This document shows, piece by piece, positions 1 to 8,647 of a DNA stretch of 64,000 bases. The stretch is from Bacillota bacterium (GTDB lineage: Bacteria; Bacillota; Clostridia; Acetivibrionales; DSM-1351): NCBI GenBank assembly GCA_023409265.1, contig JAEYHZ010000046.1, positions 222,940 through 286,939 of the forward strand, read 5' to 3'. The notes under the pieces are model-generated. The model made no database searches and was not told where the DNA came from. It saw only the letters and a program-made list of their open reading frames with translations. Numbering within the stretch: the first letter of the stretch is position 1; each line of letters begins with the position of its first letter. A program made the translations under genes and the position numbers.

Positions 1-322
1 TGAAGGGTCATATTTGAGTCAATATCTGACTGCCTTAAAAGAGGAAAAAACCAAGGATCTTAAAGAAGGAGAAAAAGCTTTTATTAATGAACTTATAAAT
101 TTTTTAAGAAAAGATATCAGTGAAGAGCAGCTGATAAGCGACAGGGAAATTGAGGTCTTAAAGGAAATGTCCACAGGAGCCACCAATAAGGAAATCGGTG
201 AGAATTTATGTATATCGGTCTCAACTGTCAAGACCCATATAATAAACATATATTCAAAGCTTCAGGTCAATAGCCGTATTGAAGCTGTTGACCTGGCCAG
301 AAAAATGAAGCTTATAACCTGA
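1..322 (+). CDS. LuxR-type transcriptional regulator, C-terminal end (partial)
   Basis: The reading frame is open to the left window edge, so this is the 3' part of a longer gene and the TTG at 14 is probably not its start. The last ~60 residues form a LuxR/GerE helix-turn-helix: a SDREIEVLKEMSTGATNKEIG stretch, then SVSTVKTHIINIYSKL and a closing R-x-EAV helix. The charged helical segment before it fits the tail of a large MalT-like or other LuxR-family regulator, but the sensory part lies outside the window, so the signal is unknown. The gene ends at a TGA 30 bases before a hairpin that reads as a terminator on the opposite strand. Confidence 0.85.
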   Translation, partial: EGSYLSQYLTALKEEKTKDLKEGEKAFINELINFLRKDISEEQLISDREIEVLKEMSTGATNKEIGENLCISVSTVKTHIINIYSKLQVNSRIEAVDLARKMKLIT

Positions 323-354
323 AAATTTAAAATGTTTTCCGAAATATTTAGTGA

Positions 355-388
355 TATAAAAACCCCGGTAAATATGAAATACCGGGGT
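355..388 (-). terminator. Rho-independent terminator of the 41-aa gene
   Basis: A perfect 9-bp stem ACCCCGGTA/TACCGGGGT is followed, on the minus strand, by a TTTTTAT run. It lies 14 bases beyond the stop of the small minus-strand gene. On the plus strand there is no T-run, so it mainly serves the minus strand. Confidence 0.7.
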
Positions 389-401
389 ACATGCATTATC
401 T

Positions 402-527
402 CTATTTTGGTGATGAAGTTTTAACATTTGGCTCTGCACCCTTGGAGTAACGTTTCCTGTTGCTTAAATCCTGCGTGTTGGCAAAATTCTGTACACCATC
501 AGCTTTTGTGCTTTTATTCTTACCCAT
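402..527 (-). CDS. small basic hydrophilic protein of 41 aa, unknown function
   Basis: The frame begins MGKNKSTKADGVQNF and ends NVKTSSPK, with an ATG five bases after a strong GGAGG site and a Rho-independent terminator just behind the stop. This complete small transcription unit argues for a real gene despite its length. The product is rich in Lys, Ser and Asn, has no membrane segment and no Cys. Small proteins of this composition in spore-formers are sometimes spore-associated, but no family could be recognised and that role is only a guess. Confidence 0.6.
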   Translation of the reverse strand: MGKNKSTKADGVQNFANTQDLSNRKRYSKGAEPNVKTSSPK

Positions 528-594
528 AGCATCCTCCGGATTGTTTTTATTTATCTATTTAACTTTTATTATTCGCTATCATTACTGAAATTAT

Positions 595-869
595 TACCCT
601 CTATTAACAATGTACAGTACGTTTTTGAGTGGTGAATTTGCCCTGCGGCTGCGTTGAAGCCGCTTGCAAGGCACAAAGCCTTTCTGCACGTCTTCGCCTT
701 GTCGCAAGCCAAATTCTCTCACTCAAAAATCATCGACCTCACGCCGAGATATTTTGGCAATTTTCGAGGAGGATGGACGCAGCCTTGCTGACGCAAGGCA
801 AGGACGACAACAAAGAAAAGTGGCAAAATAGCCGGCGTGAGGCGTGTTGTACATTGTCAATAGAGGGTA
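595..869. mobile_element. MITE-like element with 22-bp terminal inverted repeats
   Basis: The ends (595-616 and 848-869) are inverted repeats matching at 21 of 22 positions. Both outer ends carry TA, so TA may be a target duplication as in IS630/Tc1-type insertions. The interior is much more GC-rich than its surroundings and made of long imperfect inverted repeats, for example TTTTTGAGTG against CACTCAAAAA, GCGGCTGCGTTGAAGCCGC, and CTCACGCCG against CGGCGTGAG. No transposase is encoded; an 83-codon frame inside it has no ribosome binding site and is considered spurious. The right end touches the stop codon of the P-type ATPase gene. Confidence 0.65.
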
Positions 870-3482
870 TCATGCCTTAACAATACTCGTTCTTATAATT
901 TTATACAGCTGTATGACCACAAAGGGAATCAGAGATAACAAACCTATGATTCCAAGGTGATTGATAACCTGTGGATTTATTTCAAACAGATGCTGAAGCG
1001 GAGAAACGGTCAGAACCAGGGTCAGTAAAGCTATTCCAGCAAGAACGGCACCCCATTGAAACTTGTTGGTAAAAACGCCTATCTTAAACAACGGATACTT
1101 TGAACGGCAATTGAACCCGTGAATCAATCGTGCAAGTGCCAATACAGCAAAGGCCATGGTGCTTGCAAGTGTTGGTCCTCCCGCATTTAAGCCGTAATAG
1201 AACGCAGCCAGGGCACTTGCCGCAATTACGGCACCCTCGAATATGACATGCAGCAGGAAGGTTCTGTTCAACAGCGGTTGGTTAATGTCTCTCGGTTTTG
1301 AGTTTAAAACATCTTTCCTATAGGGTTCCAGACCCAGTGCTATGGCCGGCATGGAATCTGTAAGCAGGTTTATGAATAGCAGGTGCATTGCGGTAAAGGG
1401 AAGCGGCAGCGCTAATATCGATGTATACAGCACAGCCAGAATACCTGCTGTGTTACCTGACAACAGGAACTTAATGGAGTTCTTTATATTTGTGTAGATG
1501 CTTCTTCCGTTGGATACTGCTTTAACTATTGTTGCAAAGTTGTCATCTACAAGTATCATGGAAGCCGCATCCTTGGCAACCTCGGTTCCAACCTTCCCCA
1601 TGGCTACACCAATATCGGCCTGTTTTAGAGCAGGAGCATCATTTACTCCATCACCTGTCATTGCAACTACATTGCCTTTATCCTGCCAGGCCTTCACGAT
1701 CCTGATCTTATGCTCGGGAGATACACGGGCATATACAGAAATATCCTGAACCTTGCTTTTAAGCTCTTCTTCAGACATTTTTTCAATATCTGTTCCTTCA
1801 ACTGCGTGGCTTTTTTCATCCATTATTCCAATTTGCTTTGCTATTGCAGAAGCAGTTATTTTGTGGTCGCCCGTTATCATTACCGGTTTTATTCCGGCGC
1901 GTATACAGTCGGCAACAGCTTGCCTGGATTCTTCCCTCGGCGGGTCTATCATTGCCACCAGACCAACGAAGGTAAGATCATATTCGTCATTTGTAGTAAG
2001 CTTAACCTGCGAATCAAAGGTCTTTCTGGCAAAGGCAAGCACACGGAGACCGTCCTGGGAAAACTCCCTGTTAACTTTTTCAATAAATTCAATGTTTTCC
2101 GGTGCGATAGGTTTGTCACCATGTTCGGTAAAAACACTTTTTGACCTGCTCAATATGACGTCCGGAGCACCTTTGGTAAACATCATGAACTGACCGTCGA
2201 TGTTGTGCAAGGTGCTCATCAGCTTTCTGTCAGAGTCAAAGGGGACCTCTGATAATCTGGAGTATTCATCACGGACATCCTCCTCTTCGTAACCATGGTC
2301 ATTGGCGAGCTTTATAAAGGCAACCTCGGTTGGATCACCTACTGCGGTTCCGTCGGTAATGGTAGCATCGCTGGACAGAATGCTTATTTTGACTATTGAA
2401 CGTTGAAGGGTATCCTCCATATTAAGCTTTTCAGAGTCAAATATCTTCCAGCCTACAAAAACCTTTTTGGTCACCATTTTGTTCTGTGTCAGAGTTCCAG
2501 TCTTATCGGAGCAGATCACAGAAACACTGCCAAGACTTTCAACAGCATGAAGTTTTCTAACTATGGCATTTTCCTTGGCCATCTTCTGAGTACCGATAGC
2601 AAGCACTATAGTTACAATTGAACTCAGTGCTTCAGGGATGGCTGCTACTGCAAGCGCAATTGCAAACATAAATGAATCAATGACGGTATATCCTCTAATA
2701 ATATTTGTCACCAGAATAATTCCACAAAGGATCAGTATCGCGATTGCCAGCTTCTTTCCAAATTTATCAAGACTGACCTGCAGCGGAGTCTGTTTATTCT
2801 CGGCAGCATCCATTAGGGAAGCTATTTTACCCAGCTCTGTTGACATTCCTGTACTTGTAACCGCAACAACAGCTCTTCCATAGGTTACGTGGCTTCCTGT
2901 GAATACCATGTTTTTTCTGTCACCTATGGCCACATCGGTTGCTGATATAACATCTGCCGTCTTAATAACACTTTCCGACTCTCCTGTCAGTGAGCTTTCA
3001 TTTACCTGCAAGCTGTGATTTTCGATGATTCTGCCATCGGCACTTATAAAATCGCCGGCTTCAAGTAAAAGTATATCGCCCGGCAGAACCTCCCTGGAGG
3101 GTATCTCAATCCTCATTTTGTTTCTGATTACTCTTGCAACAGGAGAAGAAAGAGATTTCAAGCTTTCAAGAGATTTCTCAGCCTTAAAATGTTGCGCTGT
3201 ACCAAGGACAGAATTTAAAAGAGTCACAGCAAAAATAACTATGGCACTTTCATAATCCCTGAGAAAAAGAGAAACAACAGCAGCGGTTAAAAGAATGATT
3301 ACCAGAAAATCCTTGAATTGTCCCAGAAAAACTTTTATTACACCTGCTTTTTTACCGGTTTGGAGTTCATTATAACCGTATTTTTCCCTAATACCGTCAA
3401 TATCTTTTTCAGAGATACCGTTTAAATTTGTATTGAGCTCTTTTAGTACATCCTGAGCTGAGTAGTTGTAGCAATTCTTCAT
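870..3482 (-). CDS. calcium-type P-type cation ATPase (P2 family)
   Basis: A complete 870-aa P-type ATPase that would export Ca2+ (or a related divalent cation) across the membrane using ATP. The cation ATPase N-terminal domain comes first, then an actuator domain with LTGES (~165-169). The phosphorylation motif is SDKTGTLT with Asp326, and the hinge motif is TGDGVNDAPALK. Membrane helix 4 carries AAIPEAL, the clostridial PMCA/SERCA-type variant, and helix 6 carries NLLTDSMPA; both contribute cation ligands in this family. The ATG follows a GAGGGGGA site. The TGA stop is immediately adjacent to the 275-bp MITE-like element, so the last residues may have been altered by that insertion. Ion specificity is inferred from family resemblance. 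Confidence 0.93.
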   Translation of the reverse strand: MKNCYNYSAQDVLKELNTNLNGISEKDIDGIREKYGYNELQTGKKAGVIKVFLGQFKDFLVIILLTAAVVSLFLRDYESAIVIFAVTLLNSVLGTAQHFKAEKSLESLKSLSSPVARVIRNKMRIEIPSREVLPGDILLLEAGDFISADGRIIENHSLQVNESSLTGESESVIKTADVISATDVAIGDRKNMVFTGSHVTYGRAVVAVTSTGMSTELGKIASLMDAAENKQTPLQVSLDKFGKKLAIAILILCGIILVTNIIRGYTVIDSFMFAIALAVAAIPEALSSIVTIVLAIGTQKMAKENAIVRKLHAVESLGSVSVICSDKTGTLTQNKMVTKKVFVGWKIFDSEKLNMEDTLQRSIVKISILSSDATITDGTAVGDPTEVAFIKLANDHGYEEEDVRDEYSRLSEVPFDSDRKLMSTLHNIDGQFMMFTKGAPDVILSRSKSVFTEHGDKPIAPENIEFIEKVNREFSQDGLRVLAFARKTFDSQVKLTTNDEYDLTFVGLVAMIDPPREESRQAVADCIRAGIKPVMITGDHKITASAIAKQIGIMDEKSHAVEGTDIEKMSEEELKSKVQDISVYARVSPEHKIRIVKAWQDKGNVVAMTGDGVNDAPALKQADIGVAMGKVGTEVAKDAASMILVDDNFATIVKAVSNGRSIYTNIKNSIKFLLSGNTAGILAVLYTSILALPLPFTAMHLLFINLLTDSMPAIALGLEPYRKDVLNSKPRDINQPLLNRTFLLHVIFEGAVIAASALAAFYYGLNAGGPTLASTMAFAVLALARLIHGFNCRSKYPLFKIGVFTNKFQWGAVLAGIALLTLVLTVSPLQHLFEINPQVINHLGIIGLLSLIPFVVIQLYKIIRTSIVKA

Positions 3483-3947
3483 GCCATTCCCCCTCTATTT
3501 AATATATTTAAATTTATAGGTTTTACCAGTCTAAAATGACAAATAATTAATAATATAAATAAGATATTTTTAATCTGTACTTATTTCAGGAAATGTATTC
3601 GGAAATGGTTAAAAAGATACAATTATTATACATAAGGAGGAAACTTATTACAATTGAATACAGGGAATCTTAACAATTCATTTACAAATTGGTACCCTGT
3701 ATCAAATCTTAAGAAAAATTTTAGTAAAAAGAAATATAATTTTGATGTCTATTCTGATATAATATCAGATGGGTTTTACATATAAAGGTTAACTTTTCGG
3801 ACTTTGAAGGATAACCAAACCCATATAAACCAAATATAAATATGAGGTTTATAAATATTTAACATCCCTTTCAATGGAGAGAGCTTTACAAAAGCATTAT
3901 TGACAAGTTCTGATGTATTTGGGACAGAAGGGATTACGGAGGTAAGT
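3483..3947. promoter_or_regulatory. divergent intergenic region with an extended -10 promoter
   Basis: This AT-rich spacer separates the divergent ATPase and beta-propeller genes. At 3755-3763 it carries TGATATAAT, an extended -10 element on the plus strand about 185 bases before the propeller start. A 42-codon TTG frame at 3654 follows an AAGGAGG at 13 bases, but its composition is unconvincing. The transcription start is not determined. Confidence 0.4.
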
Positions 3948-5780
3948 ATGAGTTCAAGAAAGAACAAAAGACACAGTCTGTTACCTGCAGTAACAGTTTT
4001 TTTTGCGGCTTTGCTGGTAGGCTTGACAGTTATTTATTTAATGTACAGCGGTAATCTGCCCTGGCTGAATACTGCACCTGAGACTAAAGTGACAGATACA
4101 TCAAAACCGTCCGGAACGGCAGCAGAAACATCAAAGGTTCCTTCTGTTTCAACGAAGACTCCGTCAGGTCAAAATACTGCAGGAGAAACTGATCAGAAAC
4201 CTGCAGAAAGTACCAATCCGGATGACCTTCTGATCTCATGGAAAACCCCTGCAAGCCTTATTACCAAAAAGGCATTGGGTGATGGCTCCTCTCAGAAGTC
4301 CTACAAGGACGGAGGAAAAATAACCTATTGGACCTTAGTTAACAACAAGACCGTCAAGAATTATAATCCACCATATAATATGGCTTTTGGATCGCCGGAA
4401 ATGTACTCGGTTCTGGAAGGTGTAACAGCCTTCAGAGGCAACAATTACAGAACTTCTCCCTCTTGGGGAACAGCCGATGTAAAGCAGAAAAAGCTGGAAA
4501 TTGTCTGGACTCATGACATCGGAGCTGTATCAGGAGTGGGAAGCTATTGGCCTGGTGCAGGTTGGACAGGACAGCCTCTGCTGGTTCATTGGCCGGAAGA
4601 TGTCAGAAAAATGATGAATATAAATTCAGGTTTAAAATCAAAAGATCTGGTGGAAGTAATTTACCCTGTATTTGACGGTAATGTGTACTTCCTGGATATG
4701 GAGACAGGTAAACCTTCAAGACCAAAAATGAATATAGGCTTTACCGTAAAGGGGACAGGTATGGTTGACCCTAGAGGGTATCCTTTGTTCTACACAGGAC
4801 AGGGGCTTAATGAAATAAATGGGAAAAAAGGGTCCTTCAAGTATAGAATCTTTAACCTTATTAATCAAAAGGAGATCTACTCATTTCCGGGAAATGATCC
4901 CGTTGCCTTCAGACCCTGGGGGGCAAATGATTCTTCTGCAATGTTGAACAGATATACCGATACGCTAATCAACTGCGGGGAAAATGGATTGGTATATAAA
5001 GCCAGACTCAATACAAAATTTGATAAAAAGGCGGGTACAATTTCAATCAGCCCGTCGGTTGCAAAGTATCGTTACAAGAGCAGCTACAGCTCGGAGCAGG
5101 GTATTGAGAACTCACCTGCATTTTACAGAAACCTCATGTATTTTGCAGACAATGGAGGTACTATACAGTGTCTGGATATAAACACCATGGAGCCTGTATG
5201 GATATATAAGGCAGGTGACGATACTGACAGTACAATAACGCTGGAAGAAACAAAAGAAGGAGTATTCCTGTATACTGCAAATGAAATCGATAAAAGAGGA
5301 AAGTCCGGTGCAAGGGCAAACTGTAACATAAGAAAACTTAATGCATTAACAGGTGAGCTTGTATGGCAGAAGGATTATTCCTGCGTTTATCAGTCATATA
5401 TTAACGGTGGTGCGTTAGCAACGCCTGTTGTTGGCAAGAATGATATAAGTAATGTTGTTATATTTAATATCGCATTAACAGGATCAACAAGTGACGGCAC
5501 TCTGGTGGCTCTGGACAAGAATACCGGCAAGGAAGTCTGGAAGAGACATCTGGATGCTTACAGCTGGAGTTCGCCTGTAGACTTCAGATCAGATGATGGT
5601 AAAACTTATATGCTGTTGTGTGATTTTAGAGGTGATATGCATCTTATTGACCCGAAAACAGGTAAAGATCTGGATAAGATTTCTGTAGGAGGAAATGTTG
5701 AAGCATCCCCATCGGTATACAACAATATGGCAGTTGTAGGAACATATGCGAAAAAGATCTATGGTGTAAAAATCAGTTAA
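3948..5780 (+). CDS. membrane-anchored PQQ-like beta-propeller repeat protein 1
   Basis: A 610-aa extracytoplasmic protein: a basic N-terminus, one membrane segment near residues 12-31, a Thr/Ser/Pro-rich spacer (~40-90), then a propeller of the quinoprotein-like (PQQ repeat) type. Repeats show blades such as NVYFLDMETGKP, GTLVALDKNTGKEVWK and DMHLIDPKTGK. Such folds in anaerobes usually act as scaffolds and need not bind PQQ; no enzymatic function can be read. I chose the ATG at 3948 because GGAGG lies five bases upstream; a TTG at 3900 in the same frame lacks a good site. The next gene is a close paralogue. Confidence 0.82.
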   Translation: MSSRKNKRHSLLPAVTVFFAALLVGLTVIYLMYSGNLPWLNTAPETKVTDTSKPSGTAAETSKVPSVSTKTPSGQNTAGETDQKPAESTNPDDLLISWKTPASLITKKALGDGSSQKSYKDGGKITYWTLVNNKTVKNYNPPYNMAFGSPEMYSVLEGVTAFRGNNYRTSPSWGTADVKQKKLEIVWTHDIGAVSGVGSYWPGAGWTGQPLLVHWPEDVRKMMNINSGLKSKDLVEVIYPVFDGNVYFLDMETGKPSRPKMNIGFTVKGTGMVDPRGYPLFYTGQGLNEINGKKGSFKYRIFNLINQKEIYSFPGNDPVAFRPWGANDSSAMLNRYTDTLINCGENGLVYKARLNTKFDKKAGTISISPSVAKYRYKSSYSSEQGIENSPAFYRNLMYFADNGGTIQCLDINTMEPVWIYKAGDDTDSTITLEETKEGVFLYTANEIDKRGKSGARANCNIRKLNALTGELVWQKDYSCVYQSYINGGALATPVVGKNDISNVVIFNIALTGSTSDGTLVALDKNTGKEVWKRHLDAYSWSSPVDFRSDDGKTYMLLCDFRGDMHLIDPKTGKDLDKISVGGNVEASPSVYNNMAVVGTYAKKIYGVKIS

Positions 5781-5883
5781 GGTAATTATTTAAACAAACA
5801 GTATTTTATTAACTAAATTAGTTTAACAAGGCAGGACTAAACAATATTGAATTTTTTTATAAGTAAGAAACAGTGAGGGAGTT

Positions 5884-7701
5884 ATGAGAAGATACAGAAG
5901 AAGAGCAAACAACAGGTTTAAGGCAATATTGACAATACTTGTACTGGCATTGATAACCACAGGTATTTGGATTGGCCTCAGCAAGGTGTTTGACTCTCAT
6001 CAAAACAGTGTTAAAACATCATCAAATACATCGGCAGTTGTAGATTCCAACAACTCAAATGAAGAGGAAGAGGATAACGAGCCTGAACCGGTGGCGGATC
6101 CAATGCCGAAGGAAATGACGGATCCGGAGAAGCTGAAAACCTCCTGGACTGAAAAGTCTGACTTTGGAGGAGAAAAGGCTTTCCCAGATTTTGCATTAAA
6201 AAATACGTTTTCCAACGTTTTAAGCATGAATTCATGGATATTCAGACTTAATACACCTTTGAAAGAGTATACTGTCAAGAAAAAGAACAAGATTAATTTC
6301 GGAGCTTCCTCAGAATACTCCGAGCTTGAAGGAGTAACTACTTTCAGAGGTAATAACTACAGGGATAATGCCTCCTTTGGCACCAGAACCGTCAGTGAGA
6401 AAAAGCTTGATATAGTTTGGGAAAAAACAGGGTTGGGTGCAATCTCAGCGCACAACAGCTATTGGCCCGGAACAGGGTGGACAGGCCAGCCTCTCCTGGT
6501 TCACTGGCCGGAGGATGTCAGGAAACTGATGAATATTAATGCTGAAATGAAGTCAAAGGATCTTGTGGAGGTTATTTATCCAACTCTTGACGGAAATATT
6601 TATTTCCTTGACCTTGAAACAGGAAAGCCCACAAGGAACAAGATACAGATAGGTTACCCCATAAAGGGAACCGCAATGGTAGATCCCAGGGGATATCCCG
6701 TTCTGTATACCGGAATGGGTATAAACGAGAACAACGGAAAGTTTACCGAGTATAAATACAGAATTATAAACCTTCTCAACCAGAAGGAGCTGTACTCCAT
6801 ATTCGGAAGAGACCAGGTTGCCTTTAGAGGTTGGGGGGCAAATGACGCTTCTGCATTGCTTGATGGTAAAACAGATACATTGTTGGATGTGGCAGAAAAC
6901 GGACTGGTGTACAAGGTTAAGCTTAATACTAAATTTGATAAGGCTGCAGGGAGCCTGACAATGGCTCCGCAGTTGACCAAATACCGCTACAGAAGCCCAT
7001 TTAACGATGAGCAGGGAATTGAAAATTCACCGGCAGTTTACAAGAACTTCATGTATTTCTGTGATAATGGCGGAACCCTGCAGTGTTTGGACTTAAACAC
7101 TATGAAGCCTGTGTGGATTTATGATACAAAGGACGATACCGATGCAACAATAGTAATTGAAGAAACAGATGAGGGAGTATTCCTCTACACTGCAAATCAG
7201 GTTGACAAGCGCGGGGAAAATGGAAAAGCCACTGTAGCTGACTGCAATATCAGAAAACTCAATGCATTGACCGGAGAACTGGTTTGGCAAAAAGATTACC
7301 AGTGTGTATATAACTATTATATAAACGGCGGAGCTCTGGGAACACCTGTTTTGGGTAAGGATGATATCAGTAACATGGTCATCTTCAATATTTGCTTCAC
7401 CGGCTCCAACAGTGACGGCACTATGGTAGCCCTTGATAAAAAGACCGGTGAGGAGATATGGAAAAAGAAGCTTGCCTCGTACAGCTGGTGCTCACCCCTC
7501 GACTTTAAGAGCGCGGATGGAAAGACATGGATGGTTTACACTGATTTTGCAGGAAATATGCACCTTGTAGATCCTATGAACGGAAAGACTATGGATACCA
7601 TCTCACTTGGACAGAATGTGGAATCCTCACCTGCCATCTATAATGACACCATTGTAGTAGGAAGCTATGCAAGAAAGATTTTTGGAATAAAAGTAAAATA
7701 G
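5884..7701 (+). CDS. membrane-anchored PQQ-like beta-propeller repeat protein 2
   Basis: A 605-aa paralogue of the preceding gene with the same plan: Arg-rich N-terminus, one membrane anchor (~12-32), an acidic linker (EEEEDNEPEPV), then the propeller. Long stretches are shared, for example NSYWPGTGWTGQPLLVHW against GSYWPGAGWTGQPLLVHW and RKLNALTGELVWQKDY in both. The two genes arose by tandem duplication and then diverged mainly in the anchor and linker. Start ATG follows a GAGGGAGTT stretch. A terminator follows the gene, so the pair probably forms one transcription unit. The ligand or partner is unknown. Confidence 0.82.
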   Translation: MRRYRRRANNRFKAILTILVLALITTGIWIGLSKVFDSHQNSVKTSSNTSAVVDSNNSNEEEEDNEPEPVADPMPKEMTDPEKLKTSWTEKSDFGGEKAFPDFALKNTFSNVLSMNSWIFRLNTPLKEYTVKKKNKINFGASSEYSELEGVTTFRGNNYRDNASFGTRTVSEKKLDIVWEKTGLGAISAHNSYWPGTGWTGQPLLVHWPEDVRKLMNINAEMKSKDLVEVIYPTLDGNIYFLDLETGKPTRNKIQIGYPIKGTAMVDPRGYPVLYTGMGINENNGKFTEYKYRIINLLNQKELYSIFGRDQVAFRGWGANDASALLDGKTDTLLDVAENGLVYKVKLNTKFDKAAGSLTMAPQLTKYRYRSPFNDEQGIENSPAVYKNFMYFCDNGGTLQCLDLNTMKPVWIYDTKDDTDATIVIEETDEGVFLYTANQVDKRGENGKATVADCNIRKLNALTGELVWQKDYQCVYNYYINGGALGTPVLGKDDISNMVIFNICFTGSNSDGTMVALDKKTGEEIWKKKLASYSWCSPLDFKSADGKTWMVYTDFAGNMHLVDPMNGKTMDTISLGQNVESSPAIYNDTIVVGSYARKIFGIKVK

Positions 7702-7725
7702 TATACTTTTAAAGTTAATTTATTC

Positions 7726-7755
7726 AGAGCAACCTTTCGGTTGCTCTTTGAATTT
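7726..7755 (+). terminator. Rho-independent terminator after the propeller pair
   Basis: A perfect 9-bp stem AGAGCAACC/GGTTGCTCT with a TTTC loop is followed by TTGAATTT. It lies 24 bases beyond the stop of the second propeller gene. Confidence 0.8.
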
Positions 7756-7963
7756 ATCTTTTGTCACAAAGTTAAGAAAAAATTAATAGTTTTTGTATAT
7801 TATTAGGCAGGTAAATATATTATAATTAGAATAATTTGGGTCATTGTATACATTAGATTTGCTATGAAGTAATACCTGAAAATAAGCGAAGCGAATTTTC
7901 TTGGTATATAAATTGGAACTTATTTAAGTAATGCACTGTCTAATAAATGGAGAAGTACATAAA

Positions 7964-8035
7964 ATGATTCTTCTCCCAGACCGGAACGAAAATGGTATCC
8001 GGGGACACCCTATACCGGAAATGGAGATAAAATGA
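7964..8035 (+). CDS. possible 23-aa leader peptide upstream of signal peptidase
   Basis: An ATG frame of 23 codons (MILLPDRNENGIRGHPIPEM then EIK) ends in a TGA that overlaps the ATG of the signal peptidase gene as ATGA. A GGAG lies 11 bases upstream. Such an overlap allows translational coupling. It could equally be a chance frame created by the signal peptidase ribosome binding site region. The 280-base spacer before it shows no other convincing gene. Confidence 0.3.
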   Translation: MILLPDRNENGIRGHPIPEMEIK

Positions 8036-8604
8036 AGATATTAAGAGAAATTTTAAGCTGGTTCGGAACCATATTAATTTCAATAGTTGTAGCACTGCTG
8101 GTTATTATTTTTCTTTTTCAGCCAACAAGTGTAAACGGACCGTCAATGGAGAACACCTTGCATAACAGAGATAAAATTATAATTAACAAAACTCAGAACA
8201 TTTTTCACAAAAAGCCTGACTATGAAGATATTGTTATAATTGACAGCAGAGTAGACAGAAAACGTTCCTTTATGGATAATGTGATTGATCCTCTGAAATA
8301 TAATATTATAGTCACAAAGCTAACCGGCAACAAGGATGAGATATTCTGGGTAAAGAGAGTAATCGGTAAAGCAGGAGATGTAATTGAATTTAAAGACGGT
8401 AAAGTTATACGAAACGGTGAGACTTTAGACGAGTCTTACATAAAAGAACCCATGAGAAATCAATCAGATGAAAAGATAACGGTGCCGGAAAACAGTGTTT
8501 TCGTAATGGGCGATAACAGAAATGAAAGCATGGACAGCAGGGTAATAGGCCCTGTACCGCTGGACCATGTTGTAGGTAAGTACTTATTTAGATTAGGCTT
8601 TTAA
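8032..8604 (+). CDS. lepB: signal peptidase I (S26 family)
   Basis: A 190-aa type I signal peptidase that would cleave signal peptides from exported proteins at the outer face of the membrane. One N-terminal membrane segment (~12-30) precedes the catalytic box NGPSMENTL with nucleophile Ser38. The general base is Lys108 in FWVKRVIGKAGD, and the C-terminal box GDNRNESMDSR is present, so the enzyme looks active. Length is typical for Gram-positive SipS-like enzymes. Between the catalytic boxes there is a longer segment (~75-100) with several charged residues. It lies just downstream of two exported propeller proteins. Confidence 0.94.
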   Translation: MKILREILSWFGTILISIVVALLVIIFLFQPTSVNGPSMENTLHNRDKIIINKTQNIFHKKPDYEDIVIIDSRVDRKRSFMDNVIDPLKYNIIVTKLTGNKDEIFWVKRVIGKAGDVIEFKDGKVIRNGETLDESYIKEPMRNQSDEKITVPENSVFVMGDNRNESMDSRVIGPVPLDHVVGKYLFRLGF

Positions 8605-8647
8605 AAGATGAGATTGTTCATTTAGCCATTCTGGAATGGAGATAGTT

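Noticed and set aside
629..880. 83-codon plus-strand frame rich in Ala/Arg/Cys
   Set aside because: It lies wholly inside the GC-rich MITE-like element, has no ribosome binding site and follows the hairpin symmetry, so it is not a gene.
3654..3782. 42-codon frame with TTG start after AAGGAGG
   Set aside because: The spacing to the TTG is 13 bases, the composition is random-like, and it overlaps the promoter of the propeller gene.
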